The position numbers were made by a program, and so were the translations under genes. From NCBI RefSeq assembly GCF_008725655.1, contig NZ_VYXP01000004.1, positions 51,346 through 115,345 of the forward strand: a DNA stretch of 64,000 bases, read 5' to 3'. Position 1 is the first letter of the stretch, and each line of letters opens with the position of its first letter. The DNA comes from Marinihelvus fidelis (GTDB lineage Bacteria > Pseudomonadota > Gammaproteobacteria > Xanthomonadales > SZUA-36). The notes below the pieces were generated by a model, which searched no databases, was not told the DNA's origin, and saw nothing but the letters and a program-made list of their open reading frames with translations. This document shows positions 10,896 through 19,926 of the stretch, in pieces.

Positions 10896-13800
10896 ATGAC
10901 CACTGAACAGCCCTCCGCATACCTGGAGAAGGACGCTCCCCGGACCGACGCAATGGAGGCGGCGATCGACGCCCTCTACCTGGCCGACGAGGATGCCGTG
11001 CTGCCGGCACTGCTGGAACAGGCCCGGCTGGATTCCCGCGCCCGCGAACGGGTACGGGACCGGGCCGAGACCCTGGTCGCCGCGGTACGCGCCCGCAAAC
11101 AGGACCAGAACGCGCTCGAGGCCTTCATGGCGGAGTATGACCTGTCCACGGAAGAGGGCGTGGTACTGATGTGCCTGGCCGAGGCGCTGCTGCGTGTGCC
11201 CGATGACGACACCGCCGAGAAACTGATCGCCAGCAAGCTGTCGGCCGCGGACTGGGAGTCCCACCTGGGGCGCAGTGCTTCCGTGCTGGTCAACGCGTCG
11301 ACGTTCGGGCTGATGCTGACCGGACGGCTGGTCCGCCTGGGCCGTGACAGCCGCAAGGATTTCCGTGGCGCGTTGCGCCGGCTGGTGAACCGTAGCGGTG
11401 AGCCGGTGGTGCGCGGCGCCATACGCCAGGCCATGCGCATCATGGGGCACCAGTACGTGATGGGGCGTGATATCCAGTCCGCACTGGAACGTTCCCGCAA
11501 GAAGCGCAACCGCGAATACCGATACTCATTCGACATGCTGGGCGAAGCGGCGCTGACCGCCGCCGACGCGGAGCGTTACCTGCAGGCTTACCGCGACGCA
11601 ATCCGCGTGGTCGGCGCTCAACGCGGTGACGAGGACATCTTCGCCGCGCCCAGCGTGTCGGTGAAACTCTCCGCGCTGCATCCGCGCTACGAGTTTGCCC
11701 AACGCGAGCGGGTGCTGAATGAACTCGCACCCAAGCTGCTGTCACTGGCCATGTTGGCGCGTGAGCGCGACGTGGCGCTGACCGTCGATGCCGAGGAAGC
11801 CAACCGCCTGGCGCTGGCCCTGGAGCTGTTCTCCGGCGTGCTGGACGACCCCGGCATGAAGGGCTGGAACGGCCTGGGCCTGGCGGTGCAGTGTTACCAG
11901 AAGATGAGTTCGGCCGTGTTCGATTACCTGGCCGACCTGGCGCGGCGCAGCGGGCACCGTATCCCGGTCAGGCTGGTCAAGGGTGCCTACTGGGATACCG
12001 AGATCAAGCACGCGCAGGTGGAAGGGCACCCGGGCTATCCGGTGTTCACCCGCAAGGCCAATACCGACGTCTCGTACATCGCCTGCGCCCGCAAGGTGCT
12101 GGCCGATCGCCAGGCGTTCTACCCGCAGTTCGCCACCCACAACGCACAGACGATTGCCACGATCACGGAGCTGGCCGGCGACCGGCTGGATTACGAGTTC
12201 CAGCGCCTGCACGGCATGGGCGAAGACCTCTACGGCGAGGTGCTGGGCACCACGGGCTATAACCATGCCTGCCGCGTCTACGCGCCGGTGGGCAGCCACC
12301 AGGACCTGCTGCCTTACCTGGTGCGCCGTTTGCTTGAAAACGGCGCCAACACCTCGTTCGTCAATCGCCTGGTCGATGAACGCCTGCCGATCGGGCAGGT
12401 GGCCGAGGACCCGGTAGAGAAGGCCGCCGCCAACGAGGCCGTGGCCCACCCCGGCATTGTATTGCCACGGGACCTGTATGGTGCGTCACGACGTAATTCG
12501 GCCGGTGTTAACCTGGCAGATCGCGCCGCGCGCGCGCAGTTGGCGACGGCGATCGCTGAAGCCGCGGCACGGGACTGGGTGTCGCAGCCGATGCTGGGTG
12601 GCGAGGCGTCACCTGGAAACCCGGTATTCCGCGACTGTCATGACCCTTCGCATCCTGGCCGCGTGGTCGGTCGCGCCACCGATGCCAGCGCGGAGGATGT
12701 CGACCGGGCGCTGGATATTGCGCGTGAGTTCGCGCCGACCTGGGACGCGACGCCTGCGGATGACCGGGCCGATGCCCTGGACCGGGCCGCGGACCTGTTC
12801 GAGGAACACCTGCCGGAGTTCATGGCGCTGTGTGCCCGCGAAGCCGGCAAGACGGTCAACGACGCCGTCGCGGAAGTCAGGGAAGCCGTCGATTTCCTGC
12901 GCTATTACGCGCACGGGGCCCGGGAGCAGTTTAGCCAGCCGGTCCAGTTGCCAGGGCCGACCGGTGAATCAAATGCCCTGTCGCTGCATGGCCGTGGCGT
13001 GTTCGCCTGCATCAGCCCCTGGAATTTCCCGTTGGCGATTTTCACCGGCCAGGTCTCGGCGGCGCTGGCGGCGGGCAACGCGGTCATCGCCAAGCCGGCG
13101 GAACAGACGCCGCTGGTCGCGGCCCGCGCGGTCGAGCTGCTGTACCAGGCGGGCATCCCGCACGCCGCACTACAGTACCTTCCCGGTGAGGGGGCAGTGG
13201 TCGGAGCACGGTTAACCCGCGACGACCGCGTCGACGGGGTGGCCTTTACTGGCTCCACGGAAACCGCGCGGCTGATCAACCGTAGCCTTGCCGCGCGCGA
13301 ATCGGCACTGGCGACCCTGGTGGCGGAAACCGGTGGCCAGAACGCGATGCTGGTCGACTCCACGGCCTTGCCGGAGCAGGTGGTTAAAGATGTCATTGGC
13401 AGTGCGTTTCTGAGTGCCGGGCAACGTTGCTCCGCGCTGCGCGTGCTGTTCCTGCAAAAGGATATCGCCGACCACGTGCTGGACATGCTGGCCGGGGCCA
13501 TGGATGAGCTCAGCATCGGCGACCCGGCGCTGCTGTCGACCGATATCGGCCCCGTGATTGATACCGATGCGCTGGCAATGCTGCAGGCCCATGCCGAACG
13601 CATGGCCACGGAGGGCAGGCTGGTTGCCCGGGCACCGCTGGATCCGCAGTTGCAAGGGCATTTCTTCGCGCCCTGCGCCTTCGAAATTGACGATATCAAC
13701 CGCCTGGGGCGTGAAGTCTTCGGCCCGATCCTGCACGTGGTGCGTTATCGCGCCCGCGACCTTGACCAGGTGGTCGATGCCATCAACGGGACCGGATATG

Positions 13801-14063
13801 GCCTGACGCTGGGCGTGCACAGCCGTAACGAGGACACGCAGGCGCGAATCGCGAGCCGGGTCCGGGTAGGCAATTGCTATATTAACCGGACGATGACCGG
13901 CGCCGTCGTGGGGGTGCAGCCCTTTGGCGGTGAGCGGTTGTCCGGAACTGGCCCGAAGGCGGGCGGTCCACATTACCTGGCGAGGTTCGCGACCGAGCGG
14001 ACCCTGACAATCAACACGGCGGCGGTGGGTGGCAATGCCAGCCTGCTGGCGATGGAAAACTGA
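10896..14063 (+). CDS. putA: Bifunctional proline dehydrogenase / P5C dehydrogenase
   Basis: About 1055 residues catalysing both steps of proline to glutamate. The N-terminal FAD-dependent proline dehydrogenase barrel is shown by motifs such as RLVKGAYWDTEIKHAQ and FATHNAQT (residues ~360-450). The C-terminal NAD-dependent aldehyde dehydrogenase has FACISPWNFPLAIF, VAFTGSTETA, the catalytic Glu in ETGGQNAMLVDS and catalytic Cys in SAGQRCSALRVLFLQ. The ribbon-helix-helix DNA-binding domain found in E. coli PutA is absent and the chain is shorter, so this is a short-type PutA that should not repress its own gene. The ATG at 10896 has AGGAAA upstream; the open frame extends 13 codons earlier. 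No putP is adjacent. Confidence 0.96.
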   Translation: MTTEQPSAYLEKDAPRTDAMEAAIDALYLADEDAVLPALLEQARLDSRARERVRDRAETLVAAVRARKQDQNALEAFMAEYDLSTEEGVVLMCLAEALLRVPDDDTAEKLIASKLSAADWESHLGRSASVLVNASTFGLMLTGRLVRLGRDSRKDFRGALRRLVNRSGEPVVRGAIRQAMRIMGHQYVMGRDIQSALERSRKKRNREYRYSFDMLGEAALTAADAERYLQAYRDAIRVVGAQRGDEDIFAAPSVSVKLSALHPRYEFAQRERVLNELAPKLLSLAMLARERDVALTVDAEEANRLALALELFSGVLDDPGMKGWNGLGLAVQCYQKMSSAVFDYLADLARRSGHRIPVRLVKGAYWDTEIKHAQVEGHPGYPVFTRKANTDVSYIACARKVLADRQAFYPQFATHNAQTIATITELAGDRLDYEFQRLHGMGEDLYGEVLGTTGYNHACRVYAPVGSHQDLLPYLVRRLLENGANTSFVNRLVDERLPIGQVAEDPVEKAAANEAVAHPGIVLPRDLYGASRRNSAGVNLADRAARAQLATAIAEAAARDWVSQPMLGGEASPGNPVFRDCHDPSHPGRVVGRATDASAEDVDRALDIAREFAPTWDATPADDRADALDRAADLFEEHLPEFMALCAREAGKTVNDAVAEVREAVDFLRYYAHGAREQFSQPVQLPGPTGESNALSLHGRGVFACISPWNFPLAIFTGQVSAALAAGNAVIAKPAEQTPLVAARAVELLYQAGIPHAALQYLPGEGAVVGARLTRDDRVDGVAFTGSTETARLINRSLAARESALATLVAETGGQNAMLVDSTALPEQVVKDVIGSAFLSAGQRCSALRVLFLQKDIADHVLDMLAGAMDELSIGDPALLSTDIGPVIDTDALAMLQAHAERMATEGRLVARAPLDPQLQGHFFAPCAFEIDDINRLGREVFGPILHVVRYRARDLDQVVDAINGTGYGLTLGVHSRNEDTQARIASRVRVGNCYINRTMTGAVVGVQPFGGERLSGTGPKAGGPHYLARFATERTLTINTAAVGGNASLLAMEN

Positions 14064-14068
14064 GCGGC

Positions 14069-15706
14069 TTGTATCTCAAATACTTCGGACTGGCGGAAAC
14101 GCCATTCTCCATAACGCCCGACCCGACGTTCATTTACCTGAGTCGGCGACACCGCGAGGCCTTCGCGCACCTGCTCTATGGCGTGGGGCAGGGTGGCAGT
14201 GGCGGTTTCGTGCAGCTGACCGGCGAAGTCGGGACCGGCAAGACCACGCTGTGCCGGGCGCTGCTGGAACAGGTGTCGGAGGACACCCATGTCGCCCTGG
14301 TCCTGAATCCGCTAATGAACCCGGTGGAGATGCTCGAGGCCATTTGCGAGGAACTGGCCATAGACATCGACGGCGCGCGCGGCAGCGCCAAGTCGCTGGT
14401 CGACCGGCTGAACGTGTTTCTGCTGGATGTGCACGAACGCGGTGGTCGCACCGTGGTGGTCATCGACGAGGCCCAGAACCTGAGCCCGGAGTCGCTTGAG
14501 CAGGTCCGCCTGCTGACCAACCTGGAAACCCGCAAGGACAAGCTGCTGCAGATTATCCTGCTGGGCCAGCCGGAACTGCGTGAGCTGCTGCAGCGGCGCG
14601 ACCTGCGCCAGCTGGCGCAGCGCATTACCGCGCGCTACCACCTGGCACCGCTGGACCGGGAAGAGACCGGGCATTACGTAGCGCACCGGCTGGAAGTCGC
14701 CGGCGCCAACCGCAACCTGTTTTCCCGCGCGGGGCTTAACGCCCTGTACCAGCGGTCCGGCGGCGTGCCGCGGTTAATCAATATCATTGCCGACCGGGCA
14801 TTAGCGGGCGCCTATGCCCGCGAGCGCGAGCGCGGGGACGCGCGCCTGGTCCATGCGGCGGCTGACGAAGTCCAACTGGGTGAGCCGGGTGTGCACCGGT
14901 CGCGTTGGCCCTGGCTGGCTGCGGCGGCCGTGCTGGTGGGCATTGCGCTGGCCGTCAGCTGGCAGGCGACCCGCCAGGGCACACCGCCTGGACCTTCGGT
15001 TGCCACGGTAGAGCCGGTGACCATGCCGGATACGCAGGCGCCTGAACCGGCCCTGCCGGCCCAGGAAAACATCACGGCTGGGGACGCCCAGGCCGCGCCC
15101 CGGGCGGTGACCGAAATCACCGATGAATGGCTCCTGGCCGCCAGCGCGGCGGCCTGGCCGTCACTGGCCACGGCCTGGGGCCGGCCGGCGGATGCCGCAC
15201 TGGTCCAGGCCAGTTGCCGTGGCCAGGAGGGCCTGGGTTATGCCTGTGTCAGGGAACAGGGGACCTGGTCACGTATCCTGCAGATTGGTTTGCCAGTCAT
15301 CATTGAGCTGGAGGGCAACGCGGCGACGCCCGTGATGCTGGCCGGTATCGATGGTGACACCCTGTTGACCGGATCCGGTGAGCGGATCAGCCGCCAGGCG
15401 CTCGAATCGCGATGGTTCGGGTCGTTCCTGGTGGCCTGGCCGCAGGCGTCCGCATGGCCCAGGCAGGTGTCCGCCGGCGACTCGGGTCCGGTGGTGGACC
15501 GGCTCATGGCCATGGCGGCACTGGCCGACACGCCTTACCGGGGTGCGCCCGGTTTCGGGCCCGAGTTCGAGGCCTGGCTGCGCGACTTCCAGCGACGCCA
15601 CGGACTGGATGTGGATGGTATCGTCGGCCCGCGAACGCTGCTGTACCTGATGCGATTTTCAATTGAACAACCACGGCTCGACACCGGGTTCGTGAGCGGA
15701 GCCTGA
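14069..15706 (+). CDS. gspA: ExeA/GspA-like AAA ATPase with peptidoglycan-binding tail
   Basis: About 545 residues. The N-terminus (KYFGLAETPFSITPDP) and AAA+ domain with Walker A GEVGTGKTTLCRAL and Walker B VVVIDEAQNLS are typical of ExeA/GspA. A single membrane helix (WPWLAAAAVLVGIALAVSW) lies near residue 285. The C-terminus carries a peptidoglycan-binding repeat (LRDFQRRHGLDVDGIVGPRTL). In Aeromonas, ExeA with ExeB helps place the type II secretin in the cell wall. It starts with TTG 6 bases after putA and ends 3 bases before the gspB-like gene. No other type II secretion gene is in the window. Confidence 0.88.
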   Translation: MYLKYFGLAETPFSITPDPTFIYLSRRHREAFAHLLYGVGQGGSGGFVQLTGEVGTGKTTLCRALLEQVSEDTHVALVLNPLMNPVEMLEAICEELAIDIDGARGSAKSLVDRLNVFLLDVHERGGRTVVVIDEAQNLSPESLEQVRLLTNLETRKDKLLQIILLGQPELRELLQRRDLRQLAQRITARYHLAPLDREETGHYVAHRLEVAGANRNLFSRAGLNALYQRSGGVPRLINIIADRALAGAYARERERGDARLVHAAADEVQLGEPGVHRSRWPWLAAAAVLVGIALAVSWQATRQGTPPGPSVATVEPVTMPDTQAPEPALPAQENITAGDAQAAPRAVTEITDEWLLAASAAAWPSLATAWGRPADAALVQASCRGQEGLGYACVREQGTWSRILQIGLPVIIELEGNAATPVMLAGIDGDTLLTGSGERISRQALESRWFGSFLVAWPQASAWPRQVSAGDSGPVVDRLMAMAALADTPYRGAPGFGPEFEAWLRDFQRRHGLDVDGIVGPRTLLYLMRFSIEQPRLDTGFVSGA

Positions 15707-15709
15707 ACC

Positions 15710-16531
15710 ATGTCGATTCTGCTCGATGCACTGAAGAAATCCGAACGGCGCCAGCGCCTGGGGGAGGCCCCCAGCCTGGCGACTGACGCCGGGGAGCCGG
15801 GCGGCCCCCAGGGTGATCGCACGGGCTCTGCCTGGCGGTATGCCGTAGTCGTCGTTCCCGTGTTGGCCTGTATCGGCTGGCTGGCGTGGCAACAGTATGC
15901 GCCGTTGGGTGAGTCAGTCGGCCAGGAGCGCCGCGTGGCTGCGGCCGAAGCAGCGGGCGTTGCCGATGATGTTGCTGGCGAGAATACATCATCGCCCAAT
16001 ACCGCCGATATCGATGGCCGTGAAGTCACAGCCAATGAGGCCCGGGTGGTTACCCGCCGCTCACCGGTTGAAGACTTGCCGGATTCGCCGAGCCTGGCCA
16101 GGGCGCCCGACAGTGATGAAGGCGAATCACCGAGCGCCGACGCGACAGCATCGGCCGAAGAAATGACGCCCCTGCGCGAACCATCACCGGTAACCGAGTC
16201 GGCTGAAGTGCAGCGCACAGAATCCCGTCCTGATGAAACCCGCGCCCGTGAATCTTTTGATGACGCGAATCATGGCGACGGCGCGGACGGGCAGGCGCGG
16301 GCCCAGGTGCTGACCTATTGGGAGTTGCCCGGCTCCGTGCGCAACGGCCTGCCGCCACTGGCCGTGACCGTAATGGTGTACTCCGATGAGCCTGCTAACC
16401 GGTTCGCGCTGGTCGATGGCCGGCGCCTGGGTGAGGGGGATGATGCCGGCTCGGGTGTCATGCTGGTGCGCATCCGGCGCGATGGCGTGGTGTTCCGCAA
16501 AGGCGCGTACCGCTTCCTGGTCAAGCCCTGA
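15710..16531 (+). CDS. gspB: GspB/ExeB-like general secretion pathway protein B
   Basis: A 273-residue bitopic protein. The N-terminal MSILLDALKKSERRQRLG is the hallmark of GspB-type proteins and is followed by one membrane helix (YAVVVVPVLACIGWLAW) and a long Glu/Ala/Pro-rich, probably disordered linker (about residues 65-195). The last 75 residues form the conserved periplasmic domain (LPPLAVTVMVYSDEPANRFALVDGRRLGEGD). GspB/ExeB partners GspA/ExeA in assembling the secretin. The 3-base gap to gspA supports cotranslation. Confidence 0.87.
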   Translation: MSILLDALKKSERRQRLGEAPSLATDAGEPGGPQGDRTGSAWRYAVVVVPVLACIGWLAWQQYAPLGESVGQERRVAAAEAAGVADDVAGENTSSPNTADIDGREVTANEARVVTRRSPVEDLPDSPSLARAPDSDEGESPSADATASAEEMTPLREPSPVTESAEVQRTESRPDETRARESFDDANHGDGADGQARAQVLTYWELPGSVRNGLPPLAVTVMVYSDEPANRFALVDGRRLGEGDDAGSGVMLVRIRRDGVVFRKGAYRFLVKP

Positions 16532-16536
16532 CCGCA

Positions 16537-17244
16537 ATGGCGTCGGCCTGGGGCAAGGGGCGGGAAAAGCGGCTGTTCGAACGCCGTAGCGGCTTGCCGT
16601 TGGTGACCCTGTTGCTGACGGTGCTCTGCCTGGCCGTTTACATCCTCATTGCGTTACTTCCGCCGCTGCAACACCGGATCGTCATCGAGGTCGCCGGGGT
16701 TAACCCCAGCTCGATGGCCAGGGCCTTTGCAATGCCGGTGAGCGAGTGGCATGCGGCGACCTTCCGGCCGTTGCTGGCGGCACTGTTCGTGCACGTTGAG
16801 TTCCTGCACCTGCTGGGTAACCTGGCCTACCTGTGGGTTTTCGGCATTCCGATCGAGCGATTGCGCGGGGCACTGTTTCTCCTGCTGGTGTTCATCCTTG
16901 GCGGGGCGGGCGCCTACCTGATCCTGGCGCAACGCCTGCCCCAGGTCGATACCATCGTGATTGGCGCGAGCGGTGCGGTATCCGCGGTGCTGGGCGCCTA
17001 CCTGGGACTGTTCCCGGGGCGCCAGATTGGCCTTTACCTGCCGTTGGGGCTGGTCGTGCAATCCGTTCGCGTGCCCGCGCTGCTGGTCATTGGCTCCTGG
17101 TTCGCATTGCAGTTGCTTTACTCCATGGTCGGCCCCATTTCCGGAATGATGGCCTGGTGGATCCACCTGACGGGGTTCGCGCTCGGCCTGATGCTGGCGC
17201 TGTTGGCGCGGGCGGCCAGTCACTTCCGGCCACGCCGCTACTGA
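16537..17244 (+). CDS. Rhomboid family intramembrane serine protease
   Basis: A 235-residue polytopic membrane protein. The catalytic serine motif is GASGAV (near residue 147), the catalytic histidine lies in the last helix (WWIHLTGFALG, near residue 209), and HVEFLHLLGNLAYLWVFG is the conserved HxxxHxxxN-type second helix. Rhomboids cut membrane-spanning substrates; the substrate here cannot be told. The start lies 5 bases after gspB. The tract is leucine-rich with six or seven hydrophobic helices. Confidence 0.9.
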   Translation: MASAWGKGREKRLFERRSGLPLVTLLLTVLCLAVYILIALLPPLQHRIVIEVAGVNPSSMARAFAMPVSEWHAATFRPLLAALFVHVEFLHLLGNLAYLWVFGIPIERLRGALFLLLVFILGGAGAYLILAQRLPQVDTIVIGASGAVSAVLGAYLGLFPGRQIGLYLPLGLVVQSVRVPALLVIGSWFALQLLYSMVGPISGMMAWWIHLTGFALGLMLALLARAASHFRPRRY

Positions 17245-17265
17245 ATTCCTTGGGGAACTGTTCGC

Positions 17266-17595
17266 ATGTCGTCCAAAACGCTATACCGGGTTGCTTTTCT
17301 CAGTCACGGAAAGGTCTACGAAATCTACTGTACCGGCGTGGTGTCCAGCGGACTCTGGGGCTTTGTCGAGGTTTCCGGGCTGGTATTTGATGACGCCGGC
17401 GCGGTCGTGGTCGACCCCACCGAGGAGAAGCTGCGCGACGAATTTGCCGATGTCGAGGTCCTGCACCTGCCGATGCAGTCGGTGCTGAGGATCGAGCAGG
17501 TCCGCCGCAAGGGCCAGTCGGTGATCCGCGACCGTGAGTCCGGAGAAAAGGTGACCCCGTTCCCCCTGTCAGGCCCCGGTCGCCAGGGCAGCTGA
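17266..17595 (+). CDS. DUF1820 family protein
   Basis: A 109-residue soluble protein matching the DUF1820 family by eye: it opens with YRVAFLSHGKVYEIYC and ends with a run of charged residues around EQVRRKGQSVIRD. Function is unknown. A good ribosome site (TTGGGGAACTG) precedes the ATG. Its 3' end overlaps the convergent S41 protease gene by 27 bases. It may be the last gene of the putA-gspA-gspB-rhomboid run. Confidence 0.85.
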   Translation: MSSKTLYRVAFLSHGKVYEIYCTGVVSSGLWGFVEVSGLVFDDAGAVVVDPTEEKLRDEFADVEVLHLPMQSVLRIEQVRRKGQSVIRDRESGEKVTPFPLSGPGRQGS

Positions 17596-18768
17596 TTCCG
17601 GCTCGGGCGGGTCAGTCTTCAGGGCCGACATCGCCGCCCCGATCACGGGGTCATTGACGTCGCCCGTTGGGTGCAGCCCACCCCGAATTTCGATATTCGG
17701 TTTGATTCCAGACTGGTCGATTTCCCGCCCGGACGGCGTGTAATAGCGCGCCGTCGTGAACTTCAGCGCCGAGCCGTTGTGCAAACGCACCACGGACTGC
17801 ACGGTACCCTTGCCGAAGCTGGTCCGTCCCAGGACGATGGCGCGGCCATGGTCCTGCAACGACCCGGCCAGGATCTCGGCCGAAGACGCCGTCAGCGAGC
17901 TGGTCAGCACCGCGACCCGGGCCTGGGGGCGCCACTGGCCGGGCTGGGCGACGTAGCTCATCCGCGTCGACGGCGTACGCCCCCGCGTTTCGACCACCAG
18001 GCCACTTTCGAGAAATCCGTCGGCCACGGCCAGCGCCGAGGTCAGGACCCCACCGCGGTTGTCGCGCAGGTCGATGATGATGCGGCTCGCCTCAATTGCG
18101 CCCGGCTGCTGCCCCAGCTGTTCGAGTTCATGCTCGAAATCACGGTCCGTGTGGTCATTGAAGTGGCTGATGGCGAGATAGGCCGTTCCGGGTTCCAGCC
18201 ACTGGCCGCTGACACTGTCGACGGGCACATAGGCGCGTTCGATGTCAATGGTGCGTTTCGCGCCACTGCGGTCGCGGATGCGCAGCGTCACGGTCGTGCC
18301 CGGCTCGCCGTCCAGGGCCTGCAGCGAGGTGTCCAGCCGACGGCCGCGCACGGGTTCGCCATCGACGGCGAGTAACTGGTCGCCGGGTTCAAGCCCCGCG
18401 ATCTCGGCTGGTGAGTCAGGGGCGATTGCATCGACAAAGAGCCGCTTCTCGTTCACCTCGAACGTTGCGCCGATGCCGCCCTGGCGACCACGGGAACTGT
18501 CGTTATGGGCCTGGAAGCGGCTGGCCGGCAGCCAGCCGGAATGCTCGTCCAGCCCGGCGACCAGGCCGGCCATGGCGCTGTGTAACAGGTCGTCCTCGCC
18601 GATCTCGTCGACGTAGTTGTCGCGGATCAGCTGAACCATGTCGGACAGCGTGCGCAAATCATCCAGCCGTGAGCTGTCTTCAGCTGGGGCTTCGGCATGG
18701 CCATTCGAGGGCAGGGCGCTGGCCAGCAGGGCCAGGCAGGCGAGGATGCGTGTCGCGGTCAGGTGCAT
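17569..18768 (-). CDS. S41 family C-terminal processing peptidase with PDZ domain
   Basis: A 399-residue exported protease. A signal peptide (ILACLALLASALPSNGHA) is followed by the N-terminal helical part (RDNYVDEIGEDDLLHSAMAGLVAGLDEHS), a PDZ domain (IAGLEPGDQLLAVDGEPV, about 120-190) and the S41 catalytic domain with the serine in SSLTASSAEILAG and lysine in GRTSFGKGTVQS. CtpA-type enzymes trim periplasmic and envelope proteins. It lies 9 bases after envC in the order gpmI-envC-ctpA, common in gammaproteobacteria, consistent with a cell-envelope role. A CtpA-like name fits, but paralogue assignment is not certain. Confidence 0.93.
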   Translation of the reverse strand: MHLTATRILACLALLASALPSNGHAEAPAEDSSRLDDLRTLSDMVQLIRDNYVDEIGEDDLLHSAMAGLVAGLDEHSGWLPASRFQAHNDSSRGRQGGIGATFEVNEKRLFVDAIAPDSPAEIAGLEPGDQLLAVDGEPVRGRRLDTSLQALDGEPGTTVTLRIRDRSGAKRTIDIERAYVPVDSVSGQWLEPGTAYLAISHFNDHTDRDFEHELEQLGQQPGAIEASRIIIDLRDNRGGVLTSALAVADGFLESGLVVETRGRTPSTRMSYVAQPGQWRPQARVAVLTSSLTASSAEILAGSLQDHGRAIVLGRTSFGKGTVQSVVRLHNGSALKFTTARYYTPSGREIDQSGIKPNIEIRGGLHPTGDVNDPVIGAAMSALKTDPPEPESAALATGA

Positions 18769-18777
18769 GGCGGTCTC

Positions 18778-19926
18778 TCAGTTTCGATCAATCCAGGCGG
18801 CGGGGTCGACGGCGCTGCCGTCGTGGCGCAGTTCGAAATAGACACCTTCCGACTGCCCCGTGTTCCGTCCGGACTGGGCGATGGTGCGCCCGGCCGGGAC
18901 CCAGTCGCCCACCTCCGCCAGCAATGCCTCATTATGGCCATACAGGCTCATGAAGCCGTCGCCGTGGTCGATGATCAGCAGCAGGCCGTAGCCACGCAAC
19001 CAGTCCGCGTAGGCGACCCGTCCATAGGCAATGGCGTTGACGTCGGTGCCCGCCGGGGCGCTGATCAGCCAGCCCTGCCAGCGCAGGCCGGCGGTGCGAG
19101 GTTGGCCATAGGCCGCGGCGACACGGCCCCGGACCGGCATGGGAAGCTGGCCTTTCAGTTCGGTGGGGTGCAGGCCTCCGCCCAGGTCGCTGGGGATGTC
19201 GGCCAGGCTGTCGTCCAGTCGCTCAAGCAGGGTCTCCAGGTCGGCGCGGTCACGCTGCAGGGTTTGCAGCCGTGTTTCACCCTCGTCCAGCGCCGCCTCG
19301 ATGGCGGCCAGGGTCAGGGCCTGCTGCTCACGCTGGCCGCGAAGCTCGTCCTCCGCGGCGCGATGTGCTGCTTCCGCCTGCGCCAGTTCGGCCAGTTCGG
19401 CTTCGATCGCGGCGGTCATGGCGTCCAGGTCGTCGAGGGCGGCTTCGAGCGCATGAATCTGCTCGCCCTGGGCGTTGCTGAGGTGCTCGTAGTAAGCCAG
19501 CAGGCGCTGCACGCGGGACGGGTCGTCCTGGTTCAGCAGCAGCTTGATGCGTGATTCGCGCCCGGCACGCCAGGCCGCCAGGACCTGCGCTTCCAGCCGG
19601 TCACCGCTGTCGGCCAGGCGGTCGATGTACGCCAGACGCTCGGCCTCCAGCCGAACAACTTCGGCATCATGGTCAGCGCGCGTGCTGGCCAGCTCGCGGT
19701 TGCGCCGGGCTGCATCCTGCAGGGCCAGGTCGATTGTTTTCAGCGCGGCCTGCTCGTCGCCCTGGCGCGCGCGTTCCTGTTCCAGTTCGGCCTGCAGGCG
19801 GGCGATGTCCGCATTGACCGAATCCAGTCGTTGCTGCGTATCTTCGCGCTCGTCGGCGGCATGGGCCGTTGCGGCCAGGAGCAAAACCAGGCCGACGAGC
19901 GCGATCCGTGTCACCGCGAGGCTCAA
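18778..19926 (-). CDS. envC: EnvC-type murein hydrolase activator (degenerate LytM)
   Basis: A 382-residue periplasmic protein: a signal peptide (ALVGLVLLLAATAHAADE), a long coiled coil (about residues 25-240) and a C-terminal M23/LytM domain. In active M23 enzymes the zinc ligands are HxxxD and HxH. Here the first is replaced (GLRWQGWLISAPAG) and the last appears as YFELRHDG, so the domain is probably non-catalytic. This is what is known for EnvC, which activates the AmiA/AmiB amidases at the division septum through FtsEX. The start overlaps the gpmI stop by 4 bases (ATGA). Confidence 0.92.
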   Translation of the reverse strand: MSLAVTRIALVGLVLLLAATAHAADEREDTQQRLDSVNADIARLQAELEQERARQGDEQAALKTIDLALQDAARRNRELASTRADHDAEVVRLEAERLAYIDRLADSGDRLEAQVLAAWRAGRESRIKLLLNQDDPSRVQRLLAYYEHLSNAQGEQIHALEAALDDLDAMTAAIEAELAELAQAEAAHRAAEDELRGQREQQALTLAAIEAALDEGETRLQTLQRDRADLETLLERLDDSLADIPSDLGGGLHPTELKGQLPMPVRGRVAAAYGQPRTAGLRWQGWLISAPAGTDVNAIAYGRVAYADWLRGYGLLLIIDHGDGFMSLYGHNEALLAEVGDWVPAGRTIAQSGRNTGQSEGVYFELRHDGSAVDPAAWIDRN